Source: Gorsachius magnificus (lineage: Eukaryota; Chordata; Aves; Pelecaniformes; Ardeidae). Taken from it: a DNA stretch of 64,000 bases. Each line of letters begins with the position of its first letter. Positions within the stretch are counted from its first letter, which is position 1. The translations under genes were made by a program, and so were the position numbers. The stretch is from NCBI GenBank assembly GCA_034008185.1, contig CM067081.1:17793821-17857820 (forward strand). Reading direction: 5' to 3'. The notes under the pieces are model-generated. The model had not been told where the DNA came from. It saw only the letters and a list, made by a program, of their open reading frames with translations, and did no database searches. Below are positions 25,115-38,803 of the stretch, in pieces.

Positions 25115-26638
25115 GTGAGTTCCTTCATCCTCTCACACTTCTATTTCTGGAAGGAGCAATGAATTCATAGGCCTACCACACCAGGATGGGGTGTAAAACA
25201 TATAAAACTTTTCACCAAGGAGACTAAGGATATTTTCAGGGAGATGAGATGATGTCTTTGTAGTAATTTTCTTCACACAAAGGGTGCTAAGAAGCTCTGA
25301 TTAAAGCGGCACAGTCTGAGAAATGTATGTCAGAAGAGCTGGTACTGGAAAAAAATGGGTGATTAAATAGGCACAGCCAGCAGCCTGGGAAGGTCCCCGT
25401 CAGTGAGTCTGTAAGCTTTTAAGATACCAACTTTCAGCTGAGATCAAAAGACATTGCATGGGTTTTTTCTCCTTTTTTTGTTAGCAGCTCAGTCAGCTAA
25501 AAAGCTATGTCCATAGGAATTGTAAGTGAGTACAACATTTTCTCAGTCCTAACCATTTCATTCATAACAAAGTGGTGGAGAGAGAACTACTGCACACCTT
25601 GAGACGAATAACAGAAAGTAAATAGGAAAACTTTTCCAAAGGAAAATGGAATCCTTTTGAAAAGAACACTCAGCAAAAGGTGAGAGCATGTATAACATTT
25701 AGAAAGCCCTTGGCAAAGTTTTTCATTAGACGATAATAAGGAAATATAACTGTTGGATGGCATAATATTCCGTCAGCTCAGAAGCAGGTTAAGGGAAGGA
25801 ATGAAGGACAGAGAGTGATCAGTTTTTCAAAGGAGGGTTGTTAAGATGAGGATATTTAAAGGAATTGCATTTGCTTCTCCCTTAATGATCTTAAAACAAA
25901 CCAAAAAAACCCCACCAAAAAAGCCACAGTGATATTGAGATGGCAAAACGTATAGTTAACAGCTATAAAGTAAGCAGACAGAAAGGCTGGAGGGGATCTG
26001 TACTTTAGACATTGAAGGTACTGAGCTTGTAAGTTTAGTGATCCTCTCTCATAATGAAGGAGGAAGGCAACGTTCAGTGCAAGAAGAAAGAGAATTAAAA
26101 TAGGAGAGGGAATATTCTTTTTATTTAACACTGAAAAATAACCCTGTTCAACTATTGAAAAGAATCATCCAGGCAAAGGGTTTAGTAGGAGTTAGAAAAC
26201 ATTTAGTCCTTTATATGGATAATGAAAACATCCAAAGTTAATCCATAAAAGATAGCCTTCACACCTCACACTAGATAGAAAGTCAGAAAAAAATTCCCCA
26301 CCAAATAAGTTAGTGTGCATTCCACCTTTTAATTGCCTCCAGTTATATTCTGCCAGTCATGGAGAGAAAGAAGATCCTGGATTAAATCAACCAGTCATAT
26401 GGTACAGACAAATGATTCAGAAATACACCTCTTGCTGTTCTTCGGACTAGTATATTCCCCTGAAAAACGGGTAATGCAACCTGAAAATACAAATGCTTGG
26501 TAATCTTCATGTTCCAGTAACTCAGGCATCTTCAGACATCTTCTCAGTAGTTAGAAGACAGATTGAAGACAACTTTGGCATTGCCCTAATTGAGAGGGGA
26601 GGAATCCCAGGAACCTTGGACCAGAAAGACTGTCAGGG

Positions 26639-26757
26639 ATCACAGAATCATACAATCATAGAATCATTAAAGTTGGAAAAGATCTCCAAGATCATCAAGT
26701 CCAACCGTCAACCCAACACCACCATGCCTACTAAACCATGTCCCAAAATCTAGACCT
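26639..26757 (-). mobile_element. Short CR1 3' end, minus strand (copy 7)
   Basis: It begins with a three-unit reversed tail (agaatcatacaatcatagaa), then 'aagttggaaaagatctccaa' and 'gatcatcaagtccaaccgtc', and stops after 'taaaccatgtcccaaaatct'. Only about 115 bp of 3' UTR are left. Confidence 0.92.
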
Positions 26758-29700
26758 CACAACCACAGAGACCTGTGTGATAGCTGCATAATTCAGAGGC
26801 CCAGAGAATGTGCATCCCACCTCACGCTAGGCACCCAACATCGCCCAGCATTAGACGAGACTTACTGCCTCTGCTCTTGGGTCTTTCCTAAAAAGAGCAA
26901 TGCCAGAGGAAGAGAGCAATAGGAATGGAGAGCAAATAGGAATGGAGACTTTGGCCTCAAGTATTTTGCCTTCTTTTCTCCTCAGTATGACCTTCTAAGA
27001 CACTTTTCCCGTTCCAGAGAGATGTTTTAAGCTAAGCTCAGAAGCACTGACAAAGTCAGCACAGGCTCAGGTGTGTGGCTTGCTGAGTATCTTCAGAGAA
27101 TCAAGGCATTCCAGTGAATATACTACATATACATGCATATGCTGTTTTGCTGGTCCCTTGTTTTTTCTGAAGTGAGGAATTTTAAGTATGAATGTTCAAA
27201 TGTAACTGAGCTATCAACACATAATTATCTGTGTCCCTAGACCATGGGAAAAGCGTTTTTCTCATAAATGTAACTTAAGCAGATGGCAAAGGCCATAATC
27301 TACTTTTTAAATTACACCTGTAAAGAACGGTTCACGGTCGTAAGCCAGTACCATCTAAGCATTTCAGTTGCATTACCATTCACATCCTGAGAAAGCTGAA
27401 AAACCCTGTGACTAAAAGCTGTTCTGTCTGCATCATAAGCAATATTACAAGGGTCTTTTACTACTAAAGGTGACAAACATTTCCCATTAACAGATCTCAT
27501 TTTCCAATGTTTATAAGTTTGTCATATTTGAACCATTTGGGCTGATTTTTTCCATTTCCAGTGTCTCCCTCAGGCTGTCATGGCATTAGAGAATTTGCAC
27601 CAAAATGGCTTGGGGCCATTTAAAAAAAAACCAAAAAAAACCCAAAAAACCCCAACAAGTTCCCATGGTTAAAACAAATCAGTCCTAATAAAATAGGAAA
27701 TAACAATCCTTACATCAGTGATTTCTAGTACTTTTGTGCGTAAGAGCACGAATTTGAAATTTAGCATTTGTATCAGGCATGTGGTTATGCCATTCTGTCA
27801 ATTCATCCAAATTAACAAATGCAGAGACCCTTTAAAAATGTGTTTATCAGACAGCTGGTAGCAGATTTCAGCAGATATGTGTCCTGTGTGTGCTGCAGTC
27901 CAGAGCTGAACAGACATTTTCCTGCAATTCCAGATCCAGGGTACTACATGCACCGCTGGGTGATAGCACAGGAACTGAGCATGAAGAGATCCTTACCTTG
28001 TACCATCATTACCCACCTTTCTGGACAAAAATGAAAACAAGATAAAACGTACCTCTTCCCAAGGAGATATTTTTAGGCATATTTCTAGCTTTTAGGGAGC
28101 ACAGTTATCTCAGATTTGCTCAACAGCAAGCTATTGTTCTTACAATATATAAATATTGTTTGTATTTTTGGTAGTTAACAATGCAAAGCTCTAGCTTTCA
28201 AATTTCTATCATATCACAGAAAAAAGCACGAGTCATTTGATAACCATTATAGGCAAAAACATGCAAGACTTACTAGCAGTATAAAGTTAAGAGTGAAGAA
28301 CTGTTAAGAGTATTACTGAAGATGCAGCAAGGACCTATGTTACTTCTAAGCTTTTCACTCAAATTTTCAAAGAAGTTAGGTTAATAGACTTTACAGCAAA
28401 GATCTAGATGAAAACGTCAAATCAATGACAATCTGAGAATTTTGACAACTCCCCTGTATTTTTGGAGAAGATTTTCCCTATGTTAGATAGACAATGTGCC
28501 TCTGCACTAAATTCTCAATCCTGAACCACAGAAATAACAGAAAATATCAGCCTTACGTTGACTGCAGAAGTGGCAATTAGGCAGTGAGATAGGAAGTCTA
28601 TCTACTGCCACTAGCAGTTTAAAACTCCCGAAGTAGTATTCTTGCAGAGCCTCTTCTCCCAACTATACCACTGTTTAATCACTCATTTCTATAATGCATA
28701 ATCTGCACATTACTTTTAAGATTCTTCTCCGTATTTCATCTACATATTTCTGTGGAGTTTCAGCAAACTCACATGCACAACCCTGAAAACATTCCTCTCA
28801 ATTGCAAATCAAGACAGAATTTTCACTGAAAAGTCAACTGTGCTGCACTTGAACTATTCCAAAGCTGTAATGCAGGAGTCAGTAGGAAGGACAATTTACA
28901 TGCGCAATGCTATAGCACCACAGTGCATCTTCAGTAGAAATGAAGTATGAAAGATGTCTAAATAAAGAAGACCTTGCCAGGATATTTTGCTTTGAAAAGA
29001 ATGAATGAAAAGAAAATGGAAAATGTCAAATTGGTATAAATACAGCAAAGATTGTTTTTGTCATGAGAGAAACCAAAGCAGCCTGTCATACTTCACAGGG
29101 CTATGGCAAACTTGTATTTAACAATCTGTAAGTAGACAAAACTGATGTTATTATCCTGCTGGAGGAATACTCATTCTCTCTGTTAAAATGCATATGAAAT
29201 CACAAAAACGTTAGATTTGGAGGCAACTCAGGTATAGAAAAGGCTATAGTAAAAAATTACCATGAAGAAAGCAGCTGACATGCCATAACCTATGCTGCAG
29301 GACATGTTTTACCTTGCAATGATTCTACGGTATCACACTCAGTAAAAGCCGTCTAAGCTCCTTTACATGTCCCAAAGAGCAAGAGTTTGCAGATGAACTC
29401 TTAGGTCGGTGTAGTGCATGCCCTATAAATAACACTGCCTGCCTTAGAGAAACATTTAAATGAAGCTCATCGATGACTGTGTAGCTGATCCTTGTACCTT
29501 TGTACTATGGTCTCTATCACAGTATGCGTGAGTGCAACACTCACAAACATGAAGACATTTACTCAAATTATAATAAAGCCTTGAAAGCACTTCAAAAGTC
29601 AAGAGTGTGGCCACCTTCTAGAGGGTGCCTTTCGCGTTAAGAGGTGTCAGGTGTTGTAGGCAGAGAGCAGTTATGAAAGTAAGTTCTACAGAGGTGAAAA

Positions 29701-31118
29701 AATATGGGCAGAGCAACAGAGACTAAACAATAAATGAAAATTGATGCGTACTGCTATTTAATTAAGACCCTCTGTGAGTAAAAAATGTACTGAAAATGCT
29801 CTGTAAAACAACTACATACCAAAAAAAAGTTGGTTTAGCCTTATTATAAAAGTGATGTGGATGGGATGTCATGATACCACCTTTTCTTCTGAAGGCAAAG
29901 ATGAAGGAGGGCAATCCAAGGCACACAAAAAGATATTTAGCAGTGTCACCATGGGAACCATTTTGCAGAAGCATGTAGGAGCAAAAGAGCCTGAGTGATG
30001 GAAGCATTTAGTGAAAAGAAAAAAAAAAAACACAGTACCAAAAACCTGAAATGTAAAATCAGCTACCATGTACTATGACTGGAAGACAGCTGAATCTGTG
30101 TGGTGCCTGATACATGGGTAAATCAAGATTAGAATGAAAGCGTGGTTCAGTTCAATGCAAAGACACTGCAGATGCAGAGTGAAATATGCAGTCATCACAG
30201 AAGGAAATTTTAAAGCGATCCAGAGGACTACACGATGAGAAAAAATACTTATCTTCCACACATGGTGAAACCAACTGGCAGTGGAAGCAAGCTGTGTTTC
30301 CTTGGAAACGTCAAAACAAAAGTTGTATGACTTTCAGTCAGCAATGTTTTCTGAGACAGCAGTAGGACCTATATTAAAGGCTTGATCTTAGTATTATGTA
30401 CATTTTACGTAAATCAGAGTAATTGCTCTGAAATGAGCAGAATCATTCTAGTAAAAATCAATATAAAATTAAAAACTTGTTCTTCGGGTTGTAAATATGG
30501 AATTAGTTTTATTCACAAAGATTTATTTTCATTATTATTTGTTTTGGAAAATGGGTCTATTCCGATCCTTAAATTTTGTGGATAATTATATCACAAATCC
30601 AAACTGGGATTTTCAGCACATATATACAGCAGGTCAAATCAAATTTTTTTGGTCCTGAGATCCCTGAATCTCGTCAACTTAAAATGTCAGGGCAAAATGC
30701 TTAAGCTAATTGCTATTAATATAAAAAATGTTGTACGGAATATGACTTTTAAAGAACACAGTGGTAGCAGCCAAAGAAACCACATAATCAGCCACACACT
30801 TAAAGCAAAGCATCTAGAAAGGCCAACTCATGCAGTGAACCTCAGCTTCCATATTTTGTCATCTCAAAGCTTTGTGCTTCAACAGGCTTAATGGGTTGTG
30901 ATATAAAACCAGTATAGGCTAAGCTATGACTAAACAGAAGAGGAGAAAAAAAAAGGACCATTCCCATTGGTCCCATATGTCATCTGACGGTCTTTTACCT
31001 TAACGAAATCCTCCTCTGCCCAGGGCATGGCCATTCATATTTCGTATCCCATAAGAGGGTTCCCTAACCATCAGGACCTAGATTACGGGGTTTTAGGATT
31101 ACCTTCAACACTTTCTGC
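26758..31118. other. AT-rich intron, nothing recognised
   Basis: It contains an A-rich tract interrupted by C runs at about 27618-27655 and a 12-A run near 30018. Short chance frames only. Confidence 0.6.
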
Positions 31119-31123
31119 ACAAC
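31119..31123. repeat. Target site duplication, left (acaac)
   Basis: Identical to 31758-31762, immediately flanking the LTR. Confidence 0.9.
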
Positions 31124-31277
31124 TGTCGTGGTTTAACCCGGCTGGCAACTAAGCACCACGCAGCCGCTCGCTCACTCCCCCCCCCCCCTCAGTGGGATGG
31201 GGGAGAGAATCGGAGAAAAGAAAAAAAAGTAAGACCCGTGGGTTGAGATAGAGACAGTTTAATAAGAGAGAAGAATA

Positions 31278-31279
31278 AC

Positions 31280-31318
<39 letters not shown>
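31278..31318. repeat. AAT trinucleotide microsatellite inside LTR A
   Basis: About 13 uninterrupted units. It is absent from the sister LTR at 38809-39388. Confidence 0.95.
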
Positions 31319-31319
<1 letters not shown>

Positions 31320-31461
31320 GTAAGAAAATATACAGAATATATAAAACAAGTGATGCACAATGCAATTGCTCACCACTCGCTGACCGATGCCCAGCCCGTC
31401 CCGAGCAGCGATCACTCACCCCGGGCCGCGATCACACAGCCCGAGCTGCGACCACCCTCCC

Positions 31462-31501
31462 TGCGACCGACCGACCGACTCGACCGACCCGACTGACTAA
31501 C
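31462..31501. repeat. CGAC-type tetranucleotide repeat inside LTR A
   Basis: Imperfect cgac/ccgact units (gaccgaccgaccgactcgac and onward), very CpG-dense. Confidence 0.85.
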
Positions 31502-31757
31502 CCCCCCGAGCATGACGTTCTATGGTATGGAATAGCTCTTTGGACAGTTTGGGTCCTAGCTGTGCTGTACTCCCAGCTTGTTATGCCCCTGGCTGAGCAG
31601 GAGAAGCTCAAAAAGTCCTTGAGCAGTCTGAGCACTACTTGGCAACAACTAAAAACATCAGCATGTTATCAACATTCTTCTAGCACTGAATCCAAAGCAC
31701 AGCACTATGCTAGCTTCTGTGAAGAAAATTAACTCTATCCCAGCCGAAACCAGGACA

Positions 31758-31762
31758 ACAAC
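31758..31762. repeat. Target site duplication, right (acaac)
   Basis: Matches 31119-31123. Confidence 0.9.
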
Positions 31763-34700
31763 AATTAATGCAGGCAAGCTAACAACAAATACATTTAAAC
31801 AAGAGATTAGAGACTAATGTCTCCAGCCATCAGGGGAGAAAAGTATTGGGAAAGTCTTGTGAATAAGAGAACTGGTGGCAAAATAAAAACTAACAGATTT
31901 AAAATGGCTCTTGATCATTTTATGAAAAAGTTGTCTGCAATCACAGGAAATTGCACCCTTTAGGGTCCTAAAAATATGCACTGTTACTGGAATTATGATG
32001 AAAAACAGTCAACACAAAATGAAAAATTCATTTTAGCAAAGTAAGAAGTACTGAAGAAACAGAAAGAATTGTTACTGAGGAAGAAATGCAAAACAAAAAT
32101 ACCTAGAATATTGGAGAAGGAGTAAATTACCTATTGCTGTAATAGGCAGACTACATAAAGGTACTAAAATAGTTGAATATAGCCAAAAGGATGAAGAAAT
32201 GAACTCTACGTAGTGCTACAATCTTTTAGATATGCTACTTACTCACCTCATAGCTCTGAGGACTAATTTACTCTTTCCAAATTACTTCTTTGATAAGTAC
32301 AAATGGGACTAATGCCTATTTTACTAGACAGAGCTGATCCAAACGGTAGCTAATGTCTCCAATGTGTTCCATCAGTCTCAAATTTACTACAGAGAGACTA
32401 CCAAAACTCCAGATTTGAAAAGGAAGCATTATTAGTTCTGAGTTTTTAAAAAAGCTGGGTTTTCCCCTTAAAAAGAGAAATAGAGTGACATTAATAAAAC
32501 ATTAAGTACAATTGAAATCATAAATATTTCCAAGGAAAAGGTGCTGAGTGTTTTACATCCTGGAAAGAAGAAAGGGAAAACACTTACTGCATCAACTGGC
32601 ATTACTAAGAGCAAGGTAGTACCCTGAAAATGTGAAGGGATGAGCAGGAAAAATGAGACATTTTTTAAATGTTGCCAGGCTGTAGAGCTCCTGAGATGAG
32701 GGCATGTGGGAGTCATAAATACTTTTGAAAACAGCTTCAAAGGCAGGAGCATGTATGGTAAAATGAAATCAGAATGGGTGCCTTCAGCAGAGCAGCACCA
32801 CTCTCAAGGGCATCCCCAAGGAGAGCTGCTTCACTCAGCACCCCAGATGCCGCTTCCTGACACCAGCAGTCAATAATTTTGGTATGAGGATGGAAATTCT
32901 GAAAAACAAAGTCCATGGGTGATACCTTCCTTGATTCTGGTAGAGAAGTGGTTTCATCCATCAAGTTTATTATTTGTAATGCTTTAGTGTGCCTAGGAAA
33001 CTAATTGATTGGACTGGTACTTGGTTGTGCTATATAACAGAGAAAAAAATATTATCTTGCCTCAAGCAGTATAAAGTCCATATTAAGTCTCTTTTTTTCT
33101 CTGTCAAATATGAAGGTCAGACTTATATGTTAAATTCCATTTGTTCCTTTGTGTTCTGTCTGAAGTGGATCACGCTCCATGCAGTCATTAATTACGATTC
33201 ACAAATACTATTTCTTTAAAGCAATTCAGTTGAACAAAGACTTAAAAAGGAGGGACTTCAGTTCCAGCACTTCAGACCTACCCTGGTAATAGCTATGAGC
33301 AGAATTTGGTTTTGTGCCTCTAAGACTCAACTTTACTGTGAGAACAATACGGACTCACCTGCAGAGGAGCTGACAGGTGCTACGTCTCAGCAGGTCCCTT
33401 CCCATAAAGCCTGGAAGGAGCCAGAATTAGCCCACACCCTTGGCATCCTCAGCTCAAACTGAAAGCTGAGCGACCTTAATCCATGAGTAAATAGTTAATT
33501 CTGTTTCCTCAACTTCTTCATCCCCATCAAAAGGTACGATAGTAAGAAAACTGGAAGACTCGAACAAGCTAAGCATGGGTTACGGTAATAGGTTTATACT
33601 GCAGAAATGGTAAATGTAGACTGGGTAAATCTAGACAGTGGATTACAAATGAAATTGTCAAAGGGGACAAAAAAAGATGCACACGTGTCTGCCTCTGCCA
33701 CTCTGCATACTCAGTGCCTCACCCTAGAGCAAGAACACAGCATAGCACGCAGCTACGCTGGCCATGATTTCAAAAGCCATTTCAGGTTTTAAAGGCTTGC
33801 TCTTGCAGATAAGCCTGCAAAGGCAAAATACAGAGATTGTTTCTGGTTTGGATTTCAAAAACGTTAGGTATAATCTCATGATACATTTTTATTTAGCTTT
33901 CTATTGCCTTTTCTTTTGACAGATTCAGCGCTACAGAGTGACTGACTCTGGACAGCCGCCCCTGCTGCGCTCGCTGTTCAAATGCGTTCTGCCATTGCCA
34001 CCTCTGTCCTTGGCTGACGCGCTCCTTTACCTGCTACCGCTTGGCACTTGTGCTTCCTAGTTCTAGCACTGTCTTACAACAGGGGGCGGGGTTCTGACAC
34101 CCATTTGTCACTAAGTCTTACAGATTTAAAAAAAATAAATATATATAAATCTTACTGGGTTTAATAAGAAAATATTTTCTTGGATGTTCTTAAGGGGTTT
34201 TTGTTGGATGGGCTTTCTATTGTCCCAGCAGATGGATTCAGTTCAAGGTCTTTGTTGACTGGGTCTGAGAACAAACTATAAATGGTTTCAACTGTGAAAA
34301 TGGTATCAGGACTGCTAGCTTGGCCTTCTGTCAACACATAGCATGGCTTATCACGTGATGTTGTGCTTAGCCAACAATTTCATACCAAAACAAACATTTT
34401 GTTCTTATTGGATATCTGAAATGGCCAAACACATAAACTTGCTTGGACCCGGGTAACATATTTATTACTATAGCTTATCCATTAATAAACAATATTTGGA
34501 CAGCCATATCATAGCTGAAAAAACACATAAAATGTCAAATGTTATAAATCCAGTCATCGTTATATGAGAAAAACTTTGTCCTTTTAAAATAATTTTTCTC
34601 TTTTTCTTTTTCCCTTCCTACTTAAAACATCAATTAATTTTTTTACTTAAAGTGAAACCTCGACGATACACAGCACCATGAGGCAGCTTGTGGCAGTCCT

Positions 34701-37497
34701 GTAACCCCAGAGGAGCCTGGGTGCTGAGCGAGCCCAAAGGGCTGGAGCCCTTCTCTCACCAGTCCTCGTTCAGAAGATGGTGGGATTGCCACGCAAATGT
34801 ATGGAAAGGATTCAGGACTTGCTTTTCATACAAACAGCATTTGTTTATATCTTGGTTTAGATTTGAAGAGAGTCAGAATAGCTCCACTCTGCTTAGTACT
34901 GTGCAGTGTCTAATATATACAGGCTCTTACTGATTCATATGTAATTCTGTGAAGATTCTGAACACTTCATTTTACAAGAAGACCACAAGCTAAATGGCAT
35001 ATATACGACACAAGAGACTTGTATTTTCAAAAATAACAGAAAAAAAAACCCCAACAGTTTAAATCTCTGATTAAAATTATCTGTAAAAGCACTAGGGAAA
35101 TTTGCCAGCCAATATTAATAGTATTACAAACCAGTCTCATTTGCCAGGTAATGATGGAAATTCAAGTGCAATTCTATGCTTCAAGGGTGCTTCCTCCAAG
35201 GCCTACTGTCCTGAACAAAAATCTATATTACTGGGAGGTAATACCTTCTTTCATCTAAAGAACTCTTTTAATGCAGTGTATCTCAAATTGCTTTTCATGT
35301 TCTAAATGTATAGGAAATAAATACGGTTTTATTTAACAAGACGGATTAAGAGAAAGGAACTGTTTCATTTGACACTGACAGGCAAACACTTTAAAAGTAA
35401 AATTTGGCAAAGATCTTAACAGGACACAGATATATTATACACACTTGCTACGGGAACTCCTAAAATGTATGTTTATTTTTCATTTACCAGTGCTTTTCCT
35501 AATACAAGTATATGTAAATAATTATATATATGGCCTCACTGTCCAGTGTGCAGTTTGTCCATGTACTATCAGAATATCTACAGTAGATGCACTGTGCTGT
35601 CATGTACACGTTATGATTACCAAAAGAGCATAGTATAAACGATATGATTACAGGTATTATGCTTTTCTAAAAGTAAACATGGCCACATGCCATATTTTAT
35701 ATCAATTAAGAGATCATTTTAAAATATTGTATTATTAATACTGTTAATAAATTCCAAAGTAAGAAAATTCTGAATTTCCAAATATCAACAGTGGTATAAT
35801 AAAAATATGTACTGATGACTTTATTCATGTGTTCCTATTCACTTAGCAGAAATCTTTAACGTAGAAAATGAAAACCCTTCATGAGAAATAAAAAAGCAAC
35901 CTGGTACTAAAAGTACATTGGTGGATTACCAACAGCATTAAATTGCGTAAGTAAAAAGGTATTTCTTCACCTCTTCTTTTCAGATTCCTGTGCAAAGCAG
36001 GTGAGAAAGGCTACCATATACCTGTTCTTTCTCTTTTAAACAAAATGTAAGATAACAGAAAATCAGACTATTTTAATTACAATTTGATTTTAGATTTACA
36101 GTATGGTGCTGCTGTCATTCCAGCAATAGGATACTTAAAGGAACACATTTCTGTCTGTTTTCATCTTAGCTAAAATCCTACCTCTTTTATAGTCATTTGC
36201 ACAAATCCTGTTGAATTGAGCAGAGACAGGACTTATCTTCCAACGAAGACCGATGTTAGTTAAACATTTGTGCCCCAAGCTCTTGTACAAGTGCAGTGTC
36301 AAGTACAAGATTATGTCTGGCTCTCTCAGCCTCTTGTCTGTCTATATAAGAACTCAGTTGTTTCCTATAGCTTTCTAGCTCTTCCCAAATCCTAATGTTT
36401 TAGAAAAACATGTCTGTAACAAAAATATTCACAGTAAATGGGTCCCAGTAACTAGGGCACTCAGGTAAACTTTTCAGGGTATTTCTGATCTCAGTTTAAT
36501 ATGATCCTTCCCCTCCCACTCCTCTGGGAGAGTTTATTTTAAATCTAGATCATTTTCATGAACAAGAAAAGAGAGTTATATTATTAGGTTCTTCTCACAG
36601 ATCTACAGTAGCAGATTGACAAATATCCTTTACTGATCCATTTCTTCAAAGGGAATAAACCTACAAATTAAACTCATTTCTCAGTCTTACTTCTGCTAGC
36701 GGGAAGACAGGTTTGCTCAAGCCCTTTATAATCTGCTGTGGGGTATCAGTCCTGCTCAGCAGAATGCCTCAGTTCTGGTCAACTTCTCTAACTCAAGACG
36801 GAAGGCACTGGGCAGCCTTTAAGTAGATTGCTACCTACAAATACAAGTGCTTGAAGAATTACACCGGGAAAGATCTGTTAAGCTTAAACTCCCAAGGCAT
36901 TTTTTTATGATTCATACATCACTTCTTTCAGAGAAGTAAGCCTCACACTTTTTAATCTACACAGAGTCAGAAACTCTTTTTTTTTTTTTTAATTCCGTAA
37001 CACATTTTCGAATACTGATCATCTGTAAAATTTTCACTTCCGCAGACACAAATCACAAACACATTCAGGTACCCTAGAAATAATAATAACTCTTCAGCTT
37101 CTTAGAAAATGGAATCTGTTTTTCCTCCGCGTGTAATCCTTTTGCTTCCCCAGCCATGCGCAAAAGCTCTGTTTGAACAGCAACCACTAACGCTTGCTGT
37201 ATAGTACACCGTAGAAAGCAATTAAGAGAGGGAAGCATAAGGCCACCTCTAATCTGGTAGCTAGCTATTTCTGACATAAGTCTGAATATTGCATAGCCAG
37301 GAAAAGCATTACAGTGAAGTCTCCTTTCAGAAAAGGACCCTAAGTAGGAAAGTACCCATGCATCTGCTTAAAGAAGCCTCTTGAGTACCCACCACTGTGA
37401 AGACTATTCATGGGTGTAAAAATTTGCAGTGGTGTGTCCATTAATTTGGATGACTCACTGCCATGATTGTTTTCAAGTATCAGGGCTAACATGGCTA
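31763..37497. other. AT-rich intron, nothing recognised
   Basis: A short GC-rich island occurs at about 33928-34075, with CpG sites but no long frame. A 14-T run is at 36977-36990. No transposon end or exon is visible. Confidence 0.6.
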
Positions 37498-37719
37498 AAG
37501 GGCTGAGGCTTCTCAGTTCACGGGGCAAGGACCAGTGCTGTGCTTTGTTCAAGGAGAAGCAAGTTGCACAAGAAAGCTTTGCCCACAGAGAGCCTTGCCC
37601 AAAGGGTTGAGGCTTCTCAGTGGGTTCACCGGGCAGGGACACGGAGACCCTCAAGAACCAGAGCTGTGCTTTGTTCAAGGAGAAGCACATTGCACAGGAA
37701 AGCCTTGCCAACAGAGAGG
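37498..37719 (+). repeat. Two-copy tandem duplication of about 103-119 bp
   Basis: Unit 1 (37498-37600) and unit 2 (37601 to about 37719) both start aaaggg(c/t)tgaggcttctca, share gctgtgctttgttcaaggag, and end with near-identical 'ttgcacaagaaagc...ccttgcc' parts. Unit 2 has about 15 extra bases (near acggagaccctcaag, 37641-37655). Long frames run through it on both strands because the unit lacks stops. The element type is not recognised. Confidence 0.88.
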
Positions 37720-38803
37720 GGAGGAGGACTCCCCTGGCTCCAAACTGCTCATGTAACACAGATAAGCTGAAGGCAGTTATAGACAAAGGGATTAGAAGGT
37801 GGTCAAACAAAGAGAGAGGAACGTGTCCCGGAACAGTTTGTTCAAAAACATCCAGTAGTCATTATTTAATATCAGAAAGAAAGGCCTTGTCTTAAGAAAT
37901 TCTTCTGCTTATGTTTCTTGCATTTCTGCCAAATCCTTGCTAAAGGCATTAAACTGCAAGCCCAGAGGACCTACACCTTACGGGCCTCTCCAGTACAGAG
38001 GTAAGCACCAGGAGGGGGGCAAGGTGGCTCAGGCATAAGTTTTGTAGGTTTCTCTCATGGACAAAATCAGGTAGAAATTAGTAGGAAAGTAAGGACAGTG
38101 GCATTCATTAAAACAAGATAACAGAGTAACAGAGCATATGTCATAAATTTAATCATAAATGGCTATGTTATATACACGATCATAGCAAACTGAGCTTAAA
38201 CTGTAAACCAAACTTTTATCTGTGCTCAACCATGATATATTAGGATGTTCTTGTATTTTTTCCTACATAGTACCTATCTGCTTAGAATCTGAGAAATCCA
38301 GTGCAGAGACTATGTCATCCTCCATATAGGCATGAACAATAGACTCTTTTGGGTAATGCTTAAGTATAAACAATAAAGGCAAATAGAAAAGAAGCATAGG
38401 GACCTTAGCTGGAGGGCTGTTTGGGCCTCTCCCACATAACATCATGTCCACTTGCATTCACATTAAGGATCTCACCTTCAGACCACAGTTTCAAACTGAA
38501 AACCTTATCTTAATGTTTCCAGCACACAGATTGTCAAGAGACTAATCGATCAAATCAAATCCTGGAGAACGTCACAAATGATTTAACAGTGTTTCACTGC
38601 TGACGTAGAGAGGTGATCAGGTATTGGATCCAATACAGGGCAGAAGCCTGCAAGCAAAGAACATTTTATGCACTTTTAAAACTTCTTTTGCTAGGAAGAA
38701 ACGTAGTATTCTGATGGGAAAGTGGTGCTACAGAGCATAATATATGTCTGTAAGTCTGGATGAGAACCAGCACTGCCTAGCTGCAGCACGGGCAGCAAAG
38801 TGG
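37720..38803. other. Intronic stretch, nothing recognised
   Basis: Mixed composition between the tandem duplication and LTR B. No CR1 tail or LTR end and no credible exon. Confidence 0.55.

Larger units (their letters stand above)
21429..26638. other. AT-rich intron, no transposon seen; holds one exon-like frame
   Basis: It contains a 12-A run near 22545 and an AAAC repeat at 22669-22694. The candidate exon at 24854-25114 is described separately. A CpG-richer patch near 23080-23220 has short open frames on the plus strand without recognisable products. Confidence 0.55.
31124..31757 (-). mobile_element. Solo LTR of an avian endogenous retrovirus (LTR A)
   Basis: Read on the minus strand it starts TGTCCTGGTTTCGGCTGG with 'atagagttaattttcttcac', the U3 start of a very common bird LTR family, and ends GGGTTAAACCACGACA. 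The canonical TG...CA ends are intact and a perfect 5-bp duplication (acaac) flanks it. The polyadenylation signal is ATTAAA (31258-31263). The centre carries a trinucleotide repeat (31278-31318) and a CGAC-type repeat (31462-31501). No internal retroviral sequence lies on either side, so it is a solo LTR left by recombination. A 5-bp duplication fits ERVL- or class-I-like integration; class assignment is from memory. Confidence 0.93.

Noticed and set aside
31278..31318. Regular repeat array considered as CRISPR-like
   Set aside because: It is a simple trinucleotide microsatellite without spacers, in a vertebrate genome.
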